Below, piece by piece: positions 60,864 through 64,000 of a stretch of DNA of 64,000 nucleotides. The DNA is from Mytilus edulis (Eukaryota > Mollusca > Bivalvia > Mytilida > Mytilidae). The translations under genes and the position numbers were made by a program. Every line of letters starts with the position of its first letter. The stretch's first letter is position 1. The DNA lies in contig NC_092344.1 of assembly GCF_963676685.1 (NCBI RefSeq), positions 94,084,749-94,148,748 of the forward strand, given 5' to 3'. A model generated the notes under the pieces. It made no database searches, was not told the DNA's origin, and worked only from the letters and a program-made list of their open reading frames with translations.

Positions 60864-62330
60864 CTATGAAAATAGTTTATTCATTAGAATTAGCCATATG
60901 CACATGTTATATATTGATAACTTAATCTCATTGTAGAAACTGAATGTTGATTTCATTGTAAATCTATCAGAACAAATATCATAGAACAAAACCACATATC
61001 ATTATATAAACGACAACAATCGAAAGGAACCATATCAGGAACGTTAATTGTTAATTGCAAATAAAATTGATTTGTTGATTGTTGCTTGTTCAACGTCTAG
61101 AATAGAAAAAGATAATGAACTTTCAACACGAAACAAATAAGTTTTAAATCAAATTGGCAGGTTGTACAAGGTAGATTTACCGTAATGAAGAGTGTGGGTT
61201 TGACGAATGCAGAATGTTTTATCTGCAATAGGCCAACCGTGGACCCCTTGAAGATTCGCCGTAACATTTTCTTGCATAACGCACAAAGCGTGACGCTCAC
61301 CATTTACGAGTCATTGGATCTTCTATCGCTCTTAATATAGATTAGACCATTGGTTTTCCTGATTAAATTGTTCTATACTTGTCATTTTGGGGAACTTTAC
61401 AGCTTACTGTTCGGTGTGAGCCAAGGCTCCAGGTAAAAAAAAGTACTTTGACCTGTAATTGTTAACTTATTGTGAATTGTGACTTGAATGAAGAGGTGTA
61501 CCATTGTCACTCCTACTACATCTTCTTATTTATATACATGTACCAATTATCTTATTGTCATGAAAAAATCAAGGTTTGTAATTAATTTGATCAAATTTAA
61601 AACTTGTAAAGTTATCGGCAAAATTTGACAAGTTTATAGATCTTGTCTTGCTGACAATCACTTAATTAAAGAGTTGTCGGAAAATTTCCTCAATATCGTC
61701 GAATTGTAGATATTGTTTTGCTGATCATCTTTGCTAATTTAAGGTTCCATCAATATATTTAAACTTTTGAGATATAAGTCAAATTGCAAAACAAATGGTA
61801 GTAACTCTCCTAATGACTCGACTGAAATTTCAACCATTAGACGTATGTGTAGAACTTTTCATGTTGTTATTGTTATCAGCTTACTTATTCGCTTTATCTA
61901 TTATAGTTAACAAGATATAGGCAAAAAGTAAAACAAAATGGAAGAGTTGTTATTCAATGGCTAAAACTCATAAAAGAAGTCGTCTGGCAGTTTTGACGAA
62001 TGTGAACAATTGGTATAACTCATCACAAAACTGTTTTGTCCTGTCAAATTTTATCTAATTATAACGGTTTTCAAAATAATAGGCGAAACTTGTGTATAAT
62101 TGTGTTTTACCCTATGTTCTATTTGAAGCCATACCGGCCATCTTGGTTGGCAGACATACTTTTTACCGTATACCCCCTTATAATGATGGTGACATAGATT
62201 ACTTGGCCAAGTAATGTCAGAGGAGAAAATTGTTGTAAAAGTCTACAGAAGACAACAACGACGGACGCCATATGATGAGAAAGTTCACTTGGCCCTTTTG
62301 GTCCGATGAGCTAAACATTGATATACATAC

Positions 62331-62418
62331 GTTCCAAGAATACACCAACAAAAACAGCAACACATAAGGAGGACAGCTAGTGATGTTAGTGATATTAAAG
62401 CTATGGTCAATGGTGTAA
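62331..62418 (-). CDS. Gene E TM exon
   Basis: This is an 88 nt phase 1-2 exon (acceptor cattttag, donor gtatgt). It encodes TPLTIALISLTSLAVLLMCC followed by CFCWCILG, a helix with five Cys at its inner end. Confidence 0.78.
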
Positions 62419-62891
62419 CTAAAATGAAATATAGAACAGACTTTTAAAACTTCAGATATAAACCTAATTAGAAAATCATAAGATTTACTCATTATACCAT
62501 ATAACTTTTTCAGTTCGATTTGCAATTTATGATATAACCTTATTCAGATAATTCTGAATAATGACACCATCTTATTTATATTGACAGTCTTGTTCGGGAA
62601 CAGTTCAGATTCGGGTTTTAGTACGTACGTCTGTTCGATATAAATGAGACAGATGTTTAGATAATTAAGTTCTTAGAGGTTGAATATACGAATAGAAATT
62701 TCATCAAAGATACCGGCTTTGAATATCTAGCAGGAAGTCATAATACATTTTTTCATTCTATTCAAATGTTGCTTTTAGGCATGCAACGACATAAAATATT
62801 TTGGAAATGTTTACTATAAAATCTGTGTTGCGAGTTTATTCTTTATCTATGTGCTATGCATTTAATGACAAAATAGAACATACAAACTTAC

Positions 62892-63002
62892 ACTTATTGC
62901 ACATTTTGCCTTCGAAAAACACTACACATTCACAGCGAAAATCCTCCACCATATCTGTGCATCATCCAAAGAGACATGGATTGCTGATACAATGGTCAAA
63001 AC
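62892..63002 (-). pseudogene. Gene E calcium-type EGF exon with TGA
   Basis: This is a 111 nt exon (acceptor attgacag, donor gtaagt). It reads FDHCISNPCLFG, stop, then CTDMVEDFRCECVVFFEGKM and CNK. All six Cys codons are present. The DxDDC start is replaced by GFDHC, so calcium binding may also be weakened. Confidence 0.75.
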
Positions 63003-63733
63003 CTGTCAATACTATAAATAATGGCCGATCAACATGTATATTTTTGTGGGAATTTAAGTACAGGTGTTTAAATCATCTAATCGACTTTAAAAATTATAAT
63101 AGTAACAAAAAGTTCAACCGTATATTTATAAGCATGAATGAATGCTACACATTATTGATTAAGATTATAATTATATATTTATTTTCACAAATAACTATTA
63201 TTTAAACGTATATTGTTTTATTTGTTTGGATAGTTAGTTAGTTTCTGCCATGTGGTTTTATTGTTATTCTCCTGTTTGCCCATTTTGCCAGATAGACACG
63301 TGTACCTTACTATTGTCCTTACATCAAATTATAGTAGTCCAATCGCTTAAAGTACCAGAGAAACCGACCAAATCACAAAATCTTAACATTGATCAATGAA
63401 CAATGAAAATGTTGCCAAGGTTACATGAGTTATGCCGGACAGACACGAACATCATACAATTATTCCATACAACAAATATAGTTTGCCTATAGCTATTACT
63501 AATTATAAGGTAGAATTTAACTTAACTTTTTTTTCAACCAGCAAACTATAAAAAATGTCAATGTCCATGTACAGAAGAAAATTAATAGGTCTTTCCATGA
63601 AAAAGTGGGAAAAGTGGAAAGACCCAATTAATTCAAAATCTCAATAAGATGTATTGAATTGGAAAGCGACAAACATATCATCGTAATCATAGACTGAAAT
63701 TCACTTTTTTTGACTTTCGTATTTAATAGTTAC

Positions 63734-63946
63734 CTTTCTTAGTTGTAATAACTGGTTTGGTTGTCATGATTATTAACGATGACGTAAGCAGTGATGTTTG
63801 TGTTGTTGGTGTCGTTCGTTTCGATATGGTTGTTGATTTGGTTGTTGATATAGTTGTTAAATTGGTTGTTGATATGGTTGTTGCTTTTGTTGTCGATTTG
63901 ATTGTTGATCGAGTTCTTGACGCTGTTGTAGTGCTTGTTGTTCTTA
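63734..63946 (-). CDS. Gene E stalk exon
   Basis: This is a 213 nt phase 1-1 exon (acceptor gtttacag, donor gtaact). It is built of a four-codon unit S-T-T-(I/K/N) repeated about seven times, then KRTTPTTQTS and a less repetitive end MTTKPVITTKK. The repeat unit differs from those of B and D. Confidence 0.75.
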
Positions 63947-64000
63947 CTGTAAACCACATTCACTAGACTTTAGTATATCTCAATTTCAAATGCACAAGCT

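Larger units (their letters stand above)
60773..63946 (-). pseudogene. Gene E (exon 1 beyond right edge): Thr-stalk/EGF/TM family member with an in-frame TGA
   Basis: Four exons are visible: 63734-63946 (stalk), 62892-63002 (calcium-type EGF), 62331-62418 (TM) and 60773-60863 (tail). All phases and splice sites match the family. The EGF exon has TGA at 62962-62964, just before the third Cys codon, where A has AGA, B has AAA and D has ACA. A change from CGA by CpG decay would explain it. Otherwise the exons look well kept, including the tail ending GRPPRYEDW, so the loss may be recent, allelic or an assembly error. Like B, it lacks the first EGF exon. Confidence 0.65.

Noticed and set aside
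417..63946. Apicomplexan origin, because TSP1 plus EGF plus TM resembles parasite adhesins
   Set aside because: The interspersed repeats, long introns and exon-shuffling phases fit a mollusc nuclear genome, and tails lack the acidic Trp-containing adhesin type tail beyond a final Trp.

Overview
The window looks like nuclear DNA of a bivalve mollusc, most likely a mussel of the Mytilus group. It is AT-rich, its genes are split by GT-AG introns, and it is dense in short interspersed repeats. I recognise several of these as mussel repeats, including those carrying the GACGAAACGCGCGTCTGG core and the GGAGGCGTCCTTCAGCTGGC core. There is no prokaryotic gene organisation. The species is inferred from memory of these repeats, not from a search.

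The main content is a tandem array of one multi-exon family of type I membrane proteins that I cannot match to a named gene. The full layout, read best in gene D, is: signal peptide plus thrombospondin type 1 (TSP1) domain plus a short Cys-rich module (exon 1), a Thr-rich mucin-like stalk, an EGF-like exon, a second EGF exon of calcium-binding type (DxxxC start), a transmembrane (TM) exon, and a 29-31 residue basic cytoplasmic tail. Six members are visible. P (+, 417-934) holds only TM and tail. A (-, 2753-9590) has no Thr stalk and a stop codon at the end of exon 1. B (-, 17429-29401) is intact, 270 codons, and has one EGF. C (-, 37059-41690) is a decayed 5' half with duplicated stalk and EGF exons. 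D (-, 46336-53904) is intact, 338 codons. E (-, 60773 to beyond the right edge) lacks exon 1 in this window and has an in-frame TGA in its EGF exon. P and A are convergent; A to E are head to tail on the minus strand.

The exon structure itself is strong evidence. All ectodomain exons are phase 1-1, the TM exon is phase 1-2, and the tail exon is phase 2 to stop. The calcium-type EGF exon is 111 nt in all four copies, the TM exon is 85 or 88 nt, and the tail is 91 or 97 nt. Summed exon lengths of A, B and D are each divisible by three. Such exons can be gained or lost without a frameshift, which explains why members differ in stalk and EGF content. A role in adhesion or recognition (immune, cell-cell or gamete) is inference from domain content only.

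Region by region: 1-0.95 kb P; 0.95-2.75 kb repeats; 2.75-9.6 kb A; 9.6-17.4 kb intergenic, with a block also found upstream of B and a reverse-transcriptase remnant; 17.4-29.4 kb B, whose 7.2 kb intron holds a broken tyrosine-recombinase retroelement, a 20-unit minisatellite, a second RT remnant and a foldback element; 29.4-37 kb intergenic with a (TTCAACAT)-type satellite; 37-41.7 kb C; 41.7-46.3 kb intergenic with an inverted copy of a 1 kb repeat carrying a nested foldback MITE; 46.3-53.9 kb D, with a TIR element in its last intron; 53.9-60.8 kb intergenic with another TIR element; 60.8-64 kb E. I found no tRNA, rRNA or CRISPR.
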